64,000 nt of DNA from Kribbella rubisoli (GTDB taxonomy: Bacteria; Actinomycetota; Actinomycetes; Propionibacteriales; Kribbellaceae), in the NCBI RefSeq assembly GCF_004217145.1, contig NZ_SHKR01000011.1:682001-746000 (forward strand), read 5' to 3'. The notes beneath the pieces are model-generated. The model searched no databases and was not told where the DNA came from. It worked only from the letters and a program-made list of their open reading frames with translations. Numbering within the stretch: the first letter of the stretch is position 1; each line of letters starts with the position of its first letter. Of this stretch, positions 1-9,844 are shown piece by piece. Position numbers and translations under genes: made by a program.

Positions 1-600
1 ACCAGTGCCGAACGTCGCGAACAACTCATCACGATTGCCCGCGGCCTGTTCGCACAGAAGGGGTACGAGGCGACCTCGGTCGAGGAGATCGCGCATCGCG
101 CCGAGGTCTCCAAGCCGGCCGTCTACGAACACTTCGGCGGCAAGGAAGGCCTGTACGCCGTTGTCGTCGACCGCGAGGTCCGCTCGTTGCTCGACGGCGT
201 CACCGGCGCGCTGACGGCCGGCCGCGCGCACGAGCTCGTCGAGCAGGCCGCGCTCGCGCTGCTCGACTACATCGAGAAGAACGCCGACGGTTTCCGGATC
301 CTGGTCCGCGACTCGCCGGTCGGATCGTCGACCGGTTCGTTCATCTCGATCCTCAGCGACGTCGCGACCCGGGTCGAGCACATCCTCGCGGAGGAGTTCA
401 AGCGCCGCGGCCTGGACCCGAAGAACGCGCCGATGTACGCCCAGATGCTGGTCGGCATGGTCGCGCTCACCGGCCAGTGGTGGCTGGACGCCCGCAAACC
501 GAAGAAGCCCGACGTCGCCGCCCACCTCGTCAACCTCGCGTGGAACGGCCTGTCCGGCCTCGAGGCCAAGCCCACGCTCTCCACCAGGCCGCACAAGTAA
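1..600 (+). CDS. TetR/AcrR family transcriptional regulator (5' end cut by window)
   Basis: The reading frame is open from the first base and ends with TAA at 598-600, so the start lies outside the window; 199 residues are visible. The N-terminal part is a typical TetR DNA-binding domain: a helix at visible residues 5-20, then SVEEIAHRAEVSKPAVYEHF at about 26-45, with the usual Y-x-H-F and K-E-x-L-Y ending. The remaining roughly 145 residues form the helical ligand and dimerisation domain, which gives no clue to the ligand. The gene is co-oriented with the histidine kinase 74 bp downstream, so its target could be itself or a gene to the left. Confidence 0.9.
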   Translation, partial: TSAERREQLITIARGLFAQKGYEATSVEEIAHRAEVSKPAVYEHFGGKEGLYAVVVDREVRSLLDGVTGALTAGRAHELVEQAALALLDYIEKNADGFRILVRDSPVGSSTGSFISILSDVATRVEHILAEEFKRRGLDPKNAPMYAQMLVGMVALTGQWWLDARKPKKPDVAAHLVNLAWNGLSGLEAKPTLSTRPHK

Positions 601-674
601 CATCCCGCGGTCGTACGTCGACATCCGCCCGCAGGCTGACCCCGGCGCACAATCGGCCCCGTACCCTGGCGAAC

Positions 675-1853
675 ATGACGGGGATACTGACCGCGCGGCC
701 GCTGCCTGCCCGGAGCAGGGCGTTCGACCTGCTGCTGGCCGGTGCGCTGTGCGTGACAGCCGGGTTCCTGTCGCTCGCGCAGGCGCACTTCGGCGGCATC
801 CTCGCGTTCGGCATGCTGGTCCCGCTGATCTGGCGGCGTACCCACCCCGAACTGGTCTTCTTCGCCGTCTGCTCCGTCGCGGCCCTGCAATGGCTGATCG
901 GGGTCGATCTGCAGCCCGGCAACATCGGCCTGCTCGTCGCCCTCTACGCCATCTCCGTGTACGGCGACACCCGCCTGAGCCGGATCGCCCTCGGTATCGG
1001 CGGCCTCGGCGTGCTGATGGCGGTCTCGCGGTACTGGTCGAACTCCGACTGGAAGCAGCAGGTCACGATGATGGTCGCGCTCGGCGCGCTCGTCTTCGGG
1101 GTCTGGGCGTTCGGCGAGCGCCGCCGTACCCGCGGTCTGTACGTCAATCAGCTCGAGGAGCGCGCCGCCCAGCTCGAACGGGACCGCGACCGGGAGTCGA
1201 AGCTGGCCGTGAGCAACGAACGGACCCGGATCGCCCGCGAGATCCACGACGTGGTCGCGCACGGCCTGTCGATCATGATCGTCCAGGCCGACGGCGGTCT
1301 GTACGCCGCGGACCAGTCGCCCGAGGCGGCGAAGAAAGCGCTGGCGACCATCGGCGACACCGGCCGCGCGAGCCTGACCGAGATGCGCAAGATGCTCGGC
1401 CTGCTGAAACAGGACGAGCAGAACGAACTCGATCCGAACCAGCCCCGCCCGCAGCCGGGCGTGTCCAGCCTGCCGGAGCTGATCGACAACGTCCGCGAGG
1501 CCGGGCTGAACGTCACGTACGACGTCACCGGCGAGCCCCGCGATCTACCCGCGCTGCTCGGGCTCACGGCGTACCGGATCGTGCAGGAGGGGCTGACCAA
1601 CACGCTGAAACACGCCGGGCCGGGAGCGCGCACCTCCGTCTCGTTGGACTTCGGGCGCGAGATGCTGACCGTGGTGGTCACCGACGACGGTCGCGGTGCC
1701 GGCGTCGCGCCGAGCTCCGACCCGGGTCACGGCCTGGTCGGGATGCGGCAACGCGCCTCGGTCTCGGGCGGTACGGTGAGCGCCGGACCGAAGGCGGGCG
1801 GCGGTTACGAGGTGATCGCCAAACTGCCCTACAACTTGCCGAGCGGAGAGTAA
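675..1853 (+). CDS. NarL-type sensor histidine kinase (HisKA_3)
   Basis: A 392-residue membrane sensor kinase. About six hydrophobic segments lie between residues 18 and 145, followed by a short coiled linker. The phospho-acceptor H-box is REIHDVVAHGLS, with His191. The ATPase part has an N-box near 304-314 (QEGLTNTLKHA) and a G-box DDGRGAG near 347. I chose ATG 675 because upstream in-frame codons run back into the TetR gene and the hydrophobic region begins shortly after this Met. Its stop TAA shares one base with the ATG of the response regulator (TAATG), so the two are translationally coupled. The signal sensed cannot be read from the sequence. Confidence 0.93.
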   Translation: MTGILTARPLPARSRAFDLLLAGALCVTAGFLSLAQAHFGGILAFGMLVPLIWRRTHPELVFFAVCSVAALQWLIGVDLQPGNIGLLVALYAISVYGDTRLSRIALGIGGLGVLMAVSRYWSNSDWKQQVTMMVALGALVFGVWAFGERRRTRGLYVNQLEERAAQLERDRDRESKLAVSNERTRIAREIHDVVAHGLSIMIVQADGGLYAADQSPEAAKKALATIGDTGRASLTEMRKMLGLLKQDEQNELDPNQPRPQPGVSSLPELIDNVREAGLNVTYDVTGEPRDLPALLGLTAYRIVQEGLTNTLKHAGPGARTSVSLDFGREMLTVVVTDDGRGAGVAPSSDPGHGLVGMRQRASVSGGTVSAGPKAGGGYEVIAKLPYNLPSGE

Positions 1854-2518
1854 TGGACGACGTGATCCGGGTGTTCCTCGTGGACGATCAGGAACTCGTC
1901 AGAGCAGGTTTCACGATGCTGGTGGACTCCCAGGCCGATATGCGCGTGGTCGGGCAGGCCGGCGACGGCGGCGAGGCGGTCGAGAAGATCCAGGTCACCG
2001 CGTGCGACGTCGTACTGATGGATGTCCGGATGCCCCGGCTGGACGGGGTCGAGGCGACCCGCCGGCTCCAGTCGTTGCCAGAGGCACCGAAGGTGATCGT
2101 GCTGACCACGTTCGACCTGGACGAGTACGCGTTCGCCGCGATCAAGGCCGGCGCGGCCGGCTTCCTGCTCAAGAACACCCCGCCGGCCGACCTGCTGTCC
2201 GCGATCCGCCAGGTCCACTCCGGCGACGCCGTGGTCTCCCCCAGTACGACGAAGCGCCTGCTCGAGCACTTCGCCGGCGCGCTGCCCGACACCGAGACCG
2301 AGCGCCCCGACCTGGCCGAGCTGACCGCCCGCGAGCGCGAGGTCCTGGTCGAGGTGGCCCGCGGTCTGTCGAACACCGAGATCGCCAAGCTCTTCACGTT
2401 GTCCGAGGCAACGGTCAAGACGCATATCGGCCGCATCCTGGCCAAGACCGGCCTCCGCGACCGGGTCGCGCTCGTCGTCCTGGGGTACGAAACGGGCCTG
2501 GTCAGACCCACCAAGTAA
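1853..2518 (+). CDS. NarL/FixJ-type response regulator
   Basis: A 221-residue partner of the kinase just upstream. The receiver domain spans residues 5-120, with the acidic pair Asp11/Asp12, phospho-acceptor Asp57 (VVLMDVRMP), Thr85 and Lys107. A LuxR-type helix-turn-helix follows at about 154-215 (LTAREREVLVEVARGLSN, then TVKTHIGRILAK). The ABC exporter genes start 95 bp downstream on the same strand. In this family such pairs usually control the adjacent exporter, often in response to cell-envelope stress or antimicrobial peptides; that link is inferred from position only. Confidence 0.95.
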   Translation: MDDVIRVFLVDDQELVRAGFTMLVDSQADMRVVGQAGDGGEAVEKIQVTACDVVLMDVRMPRLDGVEATRRLQSLPEAPKVIVLTTFDLDEYAFAAIKAGAAGFLLKNTPPADLLSAIRQVHSGDAVVSPSTTKRLLEHFAGALPDTETERPDLAELTAREREVLVEVARGLSNTEIAKLFTLSEATVKTHIGRILAKTGLRDRVALVVLGYETGLVRPTK

Positions 2519-2613
2519 TACCCAGGTAGGACCCGTAGTCCCCACTGCGGTCCGACGTAACCGGGCGCGGCGATCACTAACTTCTTGGTGAAACCTCAAG
2601 ACCAAGGAGTGAC

Positions 2614-3393
<780 letters not shown>

Positions 3394-3394
3394 C

Positions 3395-5857
3395 GTGCGA
3401 CGTTCCATCCTCTCCTCGCTGCGCGCCCACGTGGGTCGCCTGGTCGCCGCCTGCCTGGCGATCGTTCTCGGGGTCGGTTTCGGTTCGCTGGCGATGATCG
3501 TGCACTCGTCCGCGTCGCACGGAGTCGACGAGACGATCGGCGCGCAGTACAAGGGTGTCGACGCCGTCGTCTACCCGGACCAGGCGACGATCTCCCCCGC
3601 CGACATCGCCAACGTGCGGAAGCTGCCGCAGGCTGCATCGGTCATCACGCTGACGACGGCGTACATGGAGGTGTCGTACCCGGACCTGGTCCGGCCGACC
3701 ACGCTCCCGATCGACGCGCTCTACGACACCACCCATATCGCGGGTCCCGCCACCTCGTCCGGGCGGTTGCCAACCGCAACGAACGAGATCGCGTTGCCGG
3801 CCCGCGCCGCGGCCAAGCACAAGGTCACCGTCGGCCAGAGCTTGCGGATCAGCTCGTACGACGACAAGTCCTGGAACGCCACCGTCGTCGGTCTGATCGA
3901 CGACTCGAAGTCCGTCGGTACGTCGTCCGCGGTCGCGACCCCGGCCGCGGTGAAGATCTTCGAACCCGGCGCATTCGTCCGCGGGATCGCGATCGCCGCC
4001 AAGCCCGGCGTCACGCAACAGCAGCTTGCCGATGCTGCGGGACCCGTTGTTTCCAAGGGTTTGGAGACCTTCACCGGGGCGGGATTCATCGAACACGAGG
4101 TGAAGAGCTACACCAACGGCATCGACGTACTCGGCGGCGTGTTCGGGATGTTCGCGGTCATCGCCCTGTTCGTCGCGTGTCTGGTGATCAGCAACACCTT
4201 CACGATCGTGATCGCGCAGCGCACCCGTGAGATGGCGCTGCTGCGGTGCGTGGGCGCGTCCCGGCGGCAGGTGTTCTCCTCGGTGATCGCCGAGGCGAGC
4301 GTCGTCGGCGTGATCGCGTCCGCGATCGGTGTGGTCTTCGGCGTCGCGCTCTCCGCGCTGGGGCTGGCGCTGTCCCGTGAGTTCGACTGGGGCATCCCGC
4401 CGCTGCCGCTGCACCTGGACCCCTCGTCGGTGTTCCTGCCGCTGCTGCTCGGCACCGTGGCGACCCTGGTCGCTGCCGTGGTACCGGCTCGCCGAGCGAC
4501 CAAGGTGGCGCCGCTCGCAGCGCTGCGTCCCGAGGCTGCTCCGGCGGCCGCATCCAAGGCCGGCGTACTGCGCCTGATCCTCGGCTTCCTGCTCCTTCTC
4601 GGAGGTGGGCTGCTGCTGGCGGCCGGCGCGGTGTCGCACCAGGTCCTGGTCGGCGTCGCGGGTGGAGCGATCTCGTTCCTCGGCATCCTCGCCGTCGGTT
4701 CGCTGCTGGTGCCGGCGCTGATCCGGGTCATCGGCGCATTGCCGGCTCGCAGTGGCGGCGTACCTGCAAGGATCGCGGTCGCGAACGCGGTCCGGAACCC
4801 GAAGCGTACGGCGGCCACGACGTCCGCGCTGCTCATCGGCGTGACGCTGATCAGCCTCACCTGCGTCGGGATCGCCTCGGTGCGGAAGACGTTCGACGTG
4901 TCGATGGACGGCCAGTACCCGGTCGACCTGATGGTGACGACGTACAAGGAGAAGATGCCGGCCAGCGCCGAGCAGCAACTCCGCGACATCAAGGGCATCA
5001 CGCAGGTCGTGCCGGTCAGCCAGGTGCTGGTGAAGTCCGGCGGCCAAGAGGTCCAGGTGACGGGTATCGACCCGGCGAAGGCCGGTTCCGTGATCCACAA
5101 CCCGGAGGCGGCCGCAAAGCTCAAGCCGGGTACGGCGTTGTTGGACCGGTCAACGATGATCATGCTCAAGCTCGAGAACGGATCGCCGCTGACGATCGTG
5201 TCGGGCCAGCACAAGCTGAGCGTCACGGCCCAGCAGGCGACCGGGCTCGATCCGATCACCGTGAGCTCGTCCGATCTCGCCAAGCTGGCGCCGACCGCGC
5301 CGGTGACCGGGTTCTGGCTGGCATCGGACCCGAAGGCGGACGGCTCGGACGTGATCGACGCCGTGGACCAGTCGATCCCGACCGTGAAGGACCTCTCCGT
5401 CACGGGCGGCCTGGCCGAGCGGACCAGCTACACGAAGATCTTCGACGTACTGCTGATCGTCGGTGTCGGTCTGCTCGGGGTCTCGGTGCTGATCGCACTG
5501 GTTGGCGTGGGCAACACACTCAGCCTGTCGGTCCTCGAGCGGACGCGGGAGAACGCACTGCTCCGCGCGATGGGCCTGTCCCGCCGCCAACTGCGCAGGA
5601 TGCTCGCGGTCGAATCGTTGCTGATGGCATTGGTCGCGGCCGGTCTCGGGATCGTGCTCGGCCTCGTCTACGGCTGGACCGGGACAAGCGCGCTGATGGG
5701 CGGCCAGACCGTCGACGGCGGCGTCGAGTACGCCGTACCGGGGACGCTGCTGATCATCATCGCGGCCGTGGCTGCGGTCGCCGGTCTGCTCGCCTCGGTG
5801 TTGCCCGCTCGCCGGGCCGCCAAGGTCGCTCCGGCCGGTGCCCTGGCGACCGAATGA
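3395..5857 (+). CDS. FtsX/MacB-type ABC transporter permease
   Basis: An 820-residue permease with two FtsX-like cores. The architecture is: one N-terminal membrane helix (residues 12-33), a large external domain, three membrane helices around 245-370, a further membrane segment near 400-460, a second external domain, and three C-terminal helices ending in the PARRAAKVAP motif that occurs after each core. I chose GTG 3395 because the first hydrophobic helix then starts near residue 12 and the codon follows the ATPase stop directly. Long two-core permeases of this kind are common in actinobacterial exporters controlled by adjacent two-component systems. Confidence 0.92.
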   Translation: MRRSILSSLRAHVGRLVAACLAIVLGVGFGSLAMIVHSSASHGVDETIGAQYKGVDAVVYPDQATISPADIANVRKLPQAASVITLTTAYMEVSYPDLVRPTTLPIDALYDTTHIAGPATSSGRLPTATNEIALPARAAAKHKVTVGQSLRISSYDDKSWNATVVGLIDDSKSVGTSSAVATPAAVKIFEPGAFVRGIAIAAKPGVTQQQLADAAGPVVSKGLETFTGAGFIEHEVKSYTNGIDVLGGVFGMFAVIALFVACLVISNTFTIVIAQRTREMALLRCVGASRRQVFSSVIAEASVVGVIASAIGVVFGVALSALGLALSREFDWGIPPLPLHLDPSSVFLPLLLGTVATLVAAVVPARRATKVAPLAALRPEAAPAAASKAGVLRLILGFLLLLGGGLLLAAGAVSHQVLVGVAGGAISFLGILAVGSLLVPALIRVIGALPARSGGVPARIAVANAVRNPKRTAATTSALLIGVTLISLTCVGIASVRKTFDVSMDGQYPVDLMVTTYKEKMPASAEQQLRDIKGITQVVPVSQVLVKSGGQEVQVTGIDPAKAGSVIHNPEAAAKLKPGTALLDRSTMIMLKLENGSPLTIVSGQHKLSVTAQQATGLDPITVSSSDLAKLAPTAPVTGFWLASDPKADGSDVIDAVDQSIPTVKDLSVTGGLAERTSYTKIFDVLLIVGVGLLGVSVLIALVGVGNTLSLSVLERTRENALLRAMGLSRRQLRRMLAVESLLMALVAAGLGIVLGLVYGWTGTSALMGGQTVDGGVEYAVPGTLLIIIAAVAAVAGLLASVLPARRAAKVAPAGALATE

Positions 5858-5860
5858 GCC

Positions 5861-5898
5861 AGCGGCTCGCCCGGCTTGAGGGGGCCGGGCGAGCCGCT
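5861..5898. terminator. Bidirectional hairpin terminator
   Basis: Perfect 15-bp inverted repeat (AGCGGCTCGCCCGGC and its complement) around an 8-base loop. It lies four bases after the permease stop and three bases before the end of the convergent VOC gene. No U-tract is present, as is common in high-GC actinobacteria. Confidence 0.85.
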
Positions 5899-5900
5899 AG

Positions 5901-6254
5901 TCACACAATTTCAACCCGATTCCCGTGCCCGTCGGCGGTGTGAAACCGCCTGCGGCCCGGGATCGTGTCGTTGTCCCAGGTGACCGGATAGCCGAGGTTC
6001 GCGAGCTTCGCCGCCAATCCGTCCAGATCGTCGACAGCCAACGCCGGATGCGCCTTCTTCGCCGGAGTGAACCCCACCTCCACCCCGACGTGGATCTCCG
6101 CATCGCCGGCCTTGAACCAGCAACCGCCACGCGATTTGAGCAGCTCCGGCTTCTCCACCTCGGTCATCCCGAGTGCCTCGCCGTAGAACGCCCGCGCCAC
6201 GTCCTCACCACCAGGCGGGCACGACACCTGCACATGATCGAGTCGCACGCTCAT
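5901..6254 (-). CDS. VOC superfamily (glyoxalase/bleomycin-resistance fold) protein
   Basis: A 117-residue single-module protein with the VOC beta-alpha-beta-beta-beta pattern: the N-terminal strand RLDHVQVSCPPGGEDVARAF carries a candidate metal-ligand His, and the C-terminal ADGHGNRVEIV carries the terminal Glu. The family includes metal-dependent isomerases, dioxygenases and drug-binding proteins; substrate cannot be assigned. Its ATG overlaps the stop of the upstream methyltransferase by four bases, so it is the second gene of a tam operon and probably shares TamR control. Whether it acts on aconitate or its ester is unknown. Confidence 0.85.
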   Translation of the reverse strand: MSVRLDHVQVSCPPGGEDVARAFYGEALGMTEVEKPELLKSRGGCWFKAGDAEIHVGVEVGFTPAKKAHPALAVDDLDGLAAKLANLGYPVTWDNDTIPGRRRFHTADGHGNRVEIV

Positions 6255-7036
6255 CCCTCCTTGCGTGCCACTGCGAAGATCCGGCGGAACGGCAACAAAG
6301 TGCCGTACGGCTTCTGCGGATAAGCCTCCGCCAACCGAGCGCCGTACTCCGCCTCGAACTGCTTCCGCAGCTCATCCGGCAACGACTGCAGCACCGGTCG
6401 CGCCCCGGTCCCCTTCACCCATTCCAGTACGGCGTTGTCCCCCGCCAGCACGTGGAAGTACGTCGTCTCCCACGCATCCACCACGCAACCCTCCGCGCTG
6501 AGCACGTCGACGTACTCCGCCGGCCCGGGCACGTCCGGCCGGAGCGACGCGTCCTTGGCGTACTCGGCGTACGGCCCTGACTCGGCGAGCTCACGCAGGA
6601 TCGCGTGCGACGGCGCGTTCCCGTTGCCCGGGATCTGGATCGCCAGCCACCCGCCCGGACGCAGCGCCCGCACGAACCCGGGCAGCAGGCTGACCTGCTC
6701 CGGGATCCACTGCAGCGTGGCGTTCGTGACGATCACGTCGAGCGATCCCGGCTCGGCGGCCCACTCGCGAACGTCGCCCACCTCGAAGCTCAGGTGGTCG
6801 TCCGCGTACTCCGCTGCCACCTCGAGCATCTGCGGCGAGCTGTCGATACCCCGGATCATCGCCTCCGGCCAGAGGTCGCGCAGTGTCGCGGTCAGCGCGC
6901 CCGGACCGCAGCCGAGATCGACGACAGTCCGTACGTCGGTCGCCTGCACCCGCTCGACCAGATCCCGGAACGGGCGGGCCCGCTCGTCGGCGTACGTGCC
7001 GTACTGCACTGGACTCCACACCGGTGACGTCCGCAT
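6251..7036 (-). CDS. tam: Trans-aconitate 2-methyltransferase
   Basis: A 261-residue class I SAM-dependent methyltransferase. Motif I is VVDLGCGPG at 38-46, and the acidic residue after the second strand is GIDSS. The SPVQYGTYADERARPF opening and the TNATLQWIPEQ and PGNGNAPSHAILRELA segments match the Tam family as I know it. Tam methylates trans-aconitate, a spontaneous isomer of cis-aconitate that inhibits aconitase, so it protects the citric acid cycle. ATG 7036 is preferred because longer in-frame extensions run through the divergent promoter. It is divergent from a MarR gene with two palindromes between, the arrangement described for tam/tamR in Streptomyces coelicolor. Confidence 0.87.
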   Translation of the reverse strand: MRTSPVWSPVQYGTYADERARPFRDLVERVQATDVRTVVDLGCGPGALTATLRDLWPEAMIRGIDSSPQMLEVAAEYADDHLSFEVGDVREWAAEPGSLDVIVTNATLQWIPEQVSLLPGFVRALRPGGWLAIQIPGNGNAPSHAILRELAESGPYAEYAKDASLRPDVPGPAEYVDVLSAEGCVVDAWETTYFHVLAGDNAVLEWVKGTGARPVLQSLPDELRKQFEAEYGARLAEAYPQKPYGTLLPFRRIFAVARKEG

Positions 7037-7062
7037 CGGTCTGCACCTCTCTCCAGGATTTA

Positions 7063-7076
7063 TCTTGACATCGAGA
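7063..7076. promoter_or_regulatory. TamR-like operator 1
   Basis: TCTTGACATCGAGA is a near-perfect inverted repeat (TCTTGA / TCGAGA, one mismatch) immediately upstream of tam, flanked by TA/TA that extends the symmetry. It also contains TTGACA. MarR family proteins bind 16-18 bp palindromes of this form. Confidence 0.7.
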
Positions 7077-7096
7077 TACTCTAGTCCTGCCACTTG

Positions 7097-7110
7097 TCTT
7101 GATGTCAAGA
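7097..7110. promoter_or_regulatory. TamR-like operator 2
   Basis: TCTTGATGTCAAGA has perfect 6-bp arms around a 2-base centre. It lies 34 bp from operator 1, centre to centre, and is followed by an extra half-site TCTTGA at 7112-7117, 24 bp upstream of the MarR start. Two related palindromes in a divergent promoter suggest a repressor controlling both genes. Confidence 0.72.
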
Positions 7111-7133
7111 GTCTTGATGGGTAGTCTCGAACC

Positions 7134-7631
7134 ATGGAGGACGAGGTCGATCGGCTGATCGAGGCCTGGCGCCGTGAGCGCCCCGACCTCGACGTGGCGC
7201 CGATGGAGGTGCTGTCCCGGGTCAGCCGGCTCGCGCGGCACCTGGATCGCGCCCGCAGCCAAGCGTTCGACACCCACGGCCTCGAGTCGTGGGAGTTCGA
7301 CGTACTCGCGGCTTTGCGCCGGGCGGGTGCGCCGTACCAGCTCTCCCCCGGCAAGCTCCTGAAGGAAACCCTGGTCACCTCGGGCACGATGACGAACCGG
7401 GTCGACCGGCTCGCCGCGCGCGGCCTGGTCGAGCGCCTACCGGATCCATCCGATCGCCGCGGCGTGCTCGTCCAGCTGACCACCGCCGGACGCGACGCGG
7501 TCGACGCGGCGATGGCCGACCTGCTCACCCACGAGCGCGCACTGCTCGGATCGCTCAGCGAGCGCGACCAGCAGAAGATCGCCCGCGTACTGCGCGAACT
7601 GGTCCGCCCGTTCGATCTCGAAAAGCACTGA
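7134..7631 (+). CDS. tamR: MarR family regulator, probable TamR
   Basis: A 165-residue MarR protein. The N-terminal dimerisation helix (MEDEVDRLIEAWRRERPDLD) is followed by the winged helix at about 50-115; the recognition helix is around TSGTMTNRVDRLAARGLVER and the wing is PDPSDRRGVLVQLT. It faces tam across a 97-bp region holding two palindromes. In S. coelicolor the equivalent divergent regulator, TamR, responds to citrate and aconitate isomers and links aconitase failure to tam expression. Identity as TamR rests on family plus this context. Confidence 0.82.
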   Translation: MEDEVDRLIEAWRRERPDLDVAPMEVLSRVSRLARHLDRARSQAFDTHGLESWEFDVLAALRRAGAPYQLSPGKLLKETLVTSGTMTNRVDRLAARGLVERLPDPSDRRGVLVQLTTAGRDAVDAAMADLLTHERALLGSLSERDQQKIARVLRELVRPFDLEKH

Positions 7632-8010
7632 CAATAGGCGGACAAACGCGCTGCGGAATTGTGCCGGAATAATCCGAAAAGACGACCCGTCACTTCTGCC
7701 CGGCCCCGATCGTTGCTAGTTGCAACGAGATCGAGAGATTGCTGTAGCCGACGACTATCGACACTGAGTGAGCGCCCACACTAGGGTCATCACCGTCGGT
7801 GGCTGACCGACTACAAAATGTCAGGACACGGTGACTTCGGCGGCAAGAGGTGGTCCGCCGAAAGTGGCCGCGCGGTGTCCGGGGCTCGGGGCCCGAACAA
7901 CGCCGGCCGGCACGGGGGCCGCTCACCCAAGCTCGGCGCCCCCTCCGAATCACAGGGGATCGGAGGGGCGCCGCAGCTCAAACGGCGCTACTCGGGGTCT
8001 ACTCGGGGGT
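7632..8010. other. Intergenic region with no convincing gene
   Basis: 379 bp between tamR and the convergent ABC-F gene. I see no convincing coding frame. It holds a small hairpin at 7710-7728 (7-bp arms TCGTTGC/GCAACGA, 5-base loop) and a strong GC-rich hairpin at 7934-7973. The stretch between is unexplained and reads only as low-information GC-rich sequence. Confidence 0.6.
7934..7973. terminator. Hairpin terminator for the ABC-F gene
   Basis: Arms 7934-7948 and 7960-7973 pair over 14 bp with one bulged C in the left arm and an 11-base loop. It lies 38 bp beyond the ABC-F stop and could also stop tamR transcripts from the other side. Confidence 0.75.
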
Positions 8011-9795
8011 CTACTCCGCCAGTTCGGCCGCTTCGAACCAGGCCGTCTCCAGCTCGGCCCGTTCGTCGGCGAGCTTGCGCAGCTCGGTGTCCAGCTCGGC
8101 CAGTCGCTCGTAGTCGCTCGCGCTGGCGGCCAGCTGGTCGTGCAGCTTCGCCTCGGTCTCGGTGAGTTTGGCGAGCTGCCGCTCGATCCGGTTCAGCTCT
8201 TTCTTCGCTGCCCGCGCCGCTGCCGGGTCAACTGACAAATTGCTGGACATCTCCGGCGCCGCTGTCAACGCATTTGACGGCGCCCGCCGCGGAATTCCGG
8301 CCTCGAGTTCGTCGAGATACTGATCGACCCCGCGCGGCAGATGCCGCACCTGGCCGTCACCCATGATCGCGTAAACCATGTCGCTCACGCGCTCGAGGAA
8401 GTACCGGTCGTGGGTGACCGTCACGACGACGCCCGGCCAGCTGTCAAGGAAATCCTCCAGCACGGTGAGCGTCTCGACGTCCAGGTCGTTGGTCGGCTCG
8501 TCGAGGATCAGCACGTTCGGCTCGTCGAGCAGGATGCGCAGCAGCTGCAGCCGGCGCCGCTCGCCACCGGACAGGTCCGAGATCCGCGTCGTCAGCTTGT
8601 CCCCGGTGAACCCGAAGCGCTCGAGCAGCTGCGACGACGTCAGCTCACCACCTCGCCCCGCAAGCGCCGCCGTACGGCGGATGGCGGTGATGTGCTCGAG
8701 CACCGTCGCCGCACCGTCGACCTCGTCGAGGGTCTGGGACAGGTTCGCGACGCGGACCGTCTTGCCCTGCTTGACGACGCCGCGGTCCGGGGCGAGCTGC
8801 CCGGTGAGGACCTTGAGGAACGTCGTCTTGCCGGCGCCGTTCGGGCCGAGCAGCCCGATGCGGTCGGCCGGGCCGAGGCGGAACGTGACGTGGTTGAGCA
8901 TCACCCGATCGCCGAAGCTCAGGCTGACGTCCTCGACATCGAACACGTCCTTGCCCAGCCGGGCGGTCGCCAACTGCGACAGGGCGAGCTTGTCGCGTGG
9001 CGGCGGCTCGTTCTCGATCAGGGCGTTCGCGGCGTCGATCCGGAACTTCGGCTTGGTGGATCGCGCCGGTGCACCACGGCGCAGCCAGGCGAGCTCCTTC
9101 TTCAGCAGGTTCTGCCGCTTGGTCTCAGTGACCTGCGCGGAACGGGACCGCTCGGCCTTCGCCAGCACATACGCGGCGTACCCACCGTCGTACGACGAGA
9201 CCTGGCCGCCCTGCACCTCCCACGTGACCGTGCAGACCGCGTCCAGGAACCAGCGGTCGTGGGTGACGACGATGAGGGCGCCCGCACGATCGACCACGTG
9301 CTCGGCGAGCCAGCTGACCGCCTCGATGTCGAGGTGGTTGGTGGGCTCGTCGAGGACGAGCAGATCGACCTCGGTCAGCAACAGCCTCGCGAGGGAGGCC
9401 CGTCGGCGCTCGCCACCGCTCAGGCTGCCGACGAGTGCCTGGTGGTCGACCTCGCCGAGCAAGTGCTCCATCACCGAGCGTGCGCGCGGATCGGCAGCCC
9501 AGGTGTAGGTCTCGACATCGCCGAGCACCGCGTGCAGCACAGTCTGCCCGGGGTCGAGGTCGTCGGTCTGTCCGAGGTACCCCAGCCGCAGGTCGCGGTT
9601 GTGCGTGATCCGGCCGCTGTCGGGCTCCTCACGCCTCGCCAGGACCTGTAGAAGCGTCGATTTGCCGTCGCCGTTCCGTCCGACCACGCCGGCCCGTTCT
9701 CCGCGCCCGATCCCGAGGGTGACCGAGTCGAGCAACGTCCGGGTGCCGAAGCCTTTGGAAACAGCTTCCATATTGACCAAGTTAGGTGCCGCCAT
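8011..9795 (-). CDS. ABC-F family ATPase (Uup-like)
   Basis: A 594-residue soluble protein with two tandem ABC domains and no membrane segment. Walker A motifs are GRNGDGKST (39-47) and GPNGAGKTT in the second half; each half has LSGGERRR and a Walker B ending in DEPTNHLD or DEPTNDLD. A charged linker (around AWLRRGAPARSTKPK) joins the halves, and the C-terminus (about 525-590) is a predicted coiled coil, as in Uup. ABC-F proteins bind the ribosomal E site and rescue stalled ribosomes or protect against antibiotics. ATG 9795 is chosen because homology begins there; the next gene starts 49 bp away, divergently. Confidence 0.9.
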   Translation of the reverse strand: MAAPNLVNMEAVSKGFGTRTLLDSVTLGIGRGERAGVVGRNGDGKSTLLQVLARREEPDSGRITHNRDLRLGYLGQTDDLDPGQTVLHAVLGDVETYTWAADPRARSVMEHLLGEVDHQALVGSLSGGERRRASLARLLLTEVDLLVLDEPTNHLDIEAVSWLAEHVVDRAGALIVVTHDRWFLDAVCTVTWEVQGGQVSSYDGGYAAYVLAKAERSRSAQVTETKRQNLLKKELAWLRRGAPARSTKPKFRIDAANALIENEPPPRDKLALSQLATARLGKDVFDVEDVSLSFGDRVMLNHVTFRLGPADRIGLLGPNGAGKTTFLKVLTGQLAPDRGVVKQGKTVRVANLSQTLDEVDGAATVLEHITAIRRTAALAGRGGELTSSQLLERFGFTGDKLTTRISDLSGGERRRLQLLRILLDEPNVLILDEPTNDLDVETLTVLEDFLDSWPGVVVTVTHDRYFLERVSDMVYAIMGDGQVRHLPRGVDQYLDELEAGIPRRAPSNALTAAPEMSSNLSVDPAAARAAKKELNRIERQLAKLTETEAKLHDQLAASASDYERLAELDTELRKLADERAELETAWFEAAELAE

Positions 9796-9844
9796 AACGC
9801 GCCCAAGGGTATCCGACCGGGACAGCCGTGCCAGGATCGTCCAG

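Noticed and set aside
2002..2529. Long second-frame ORFs overlapping the response regulator and many other genes
   Set aside because: Arg/Pro/Gly-rich translations without domains, mirror images of GC-rich real genes; treated as shadows throughout the window.
8341..9651. Long plus-strand frame opposite the ABC-F gene
   Set aside because: Composition is that of an antisense shadow; the minus-strand frame has complete ABC motifs.
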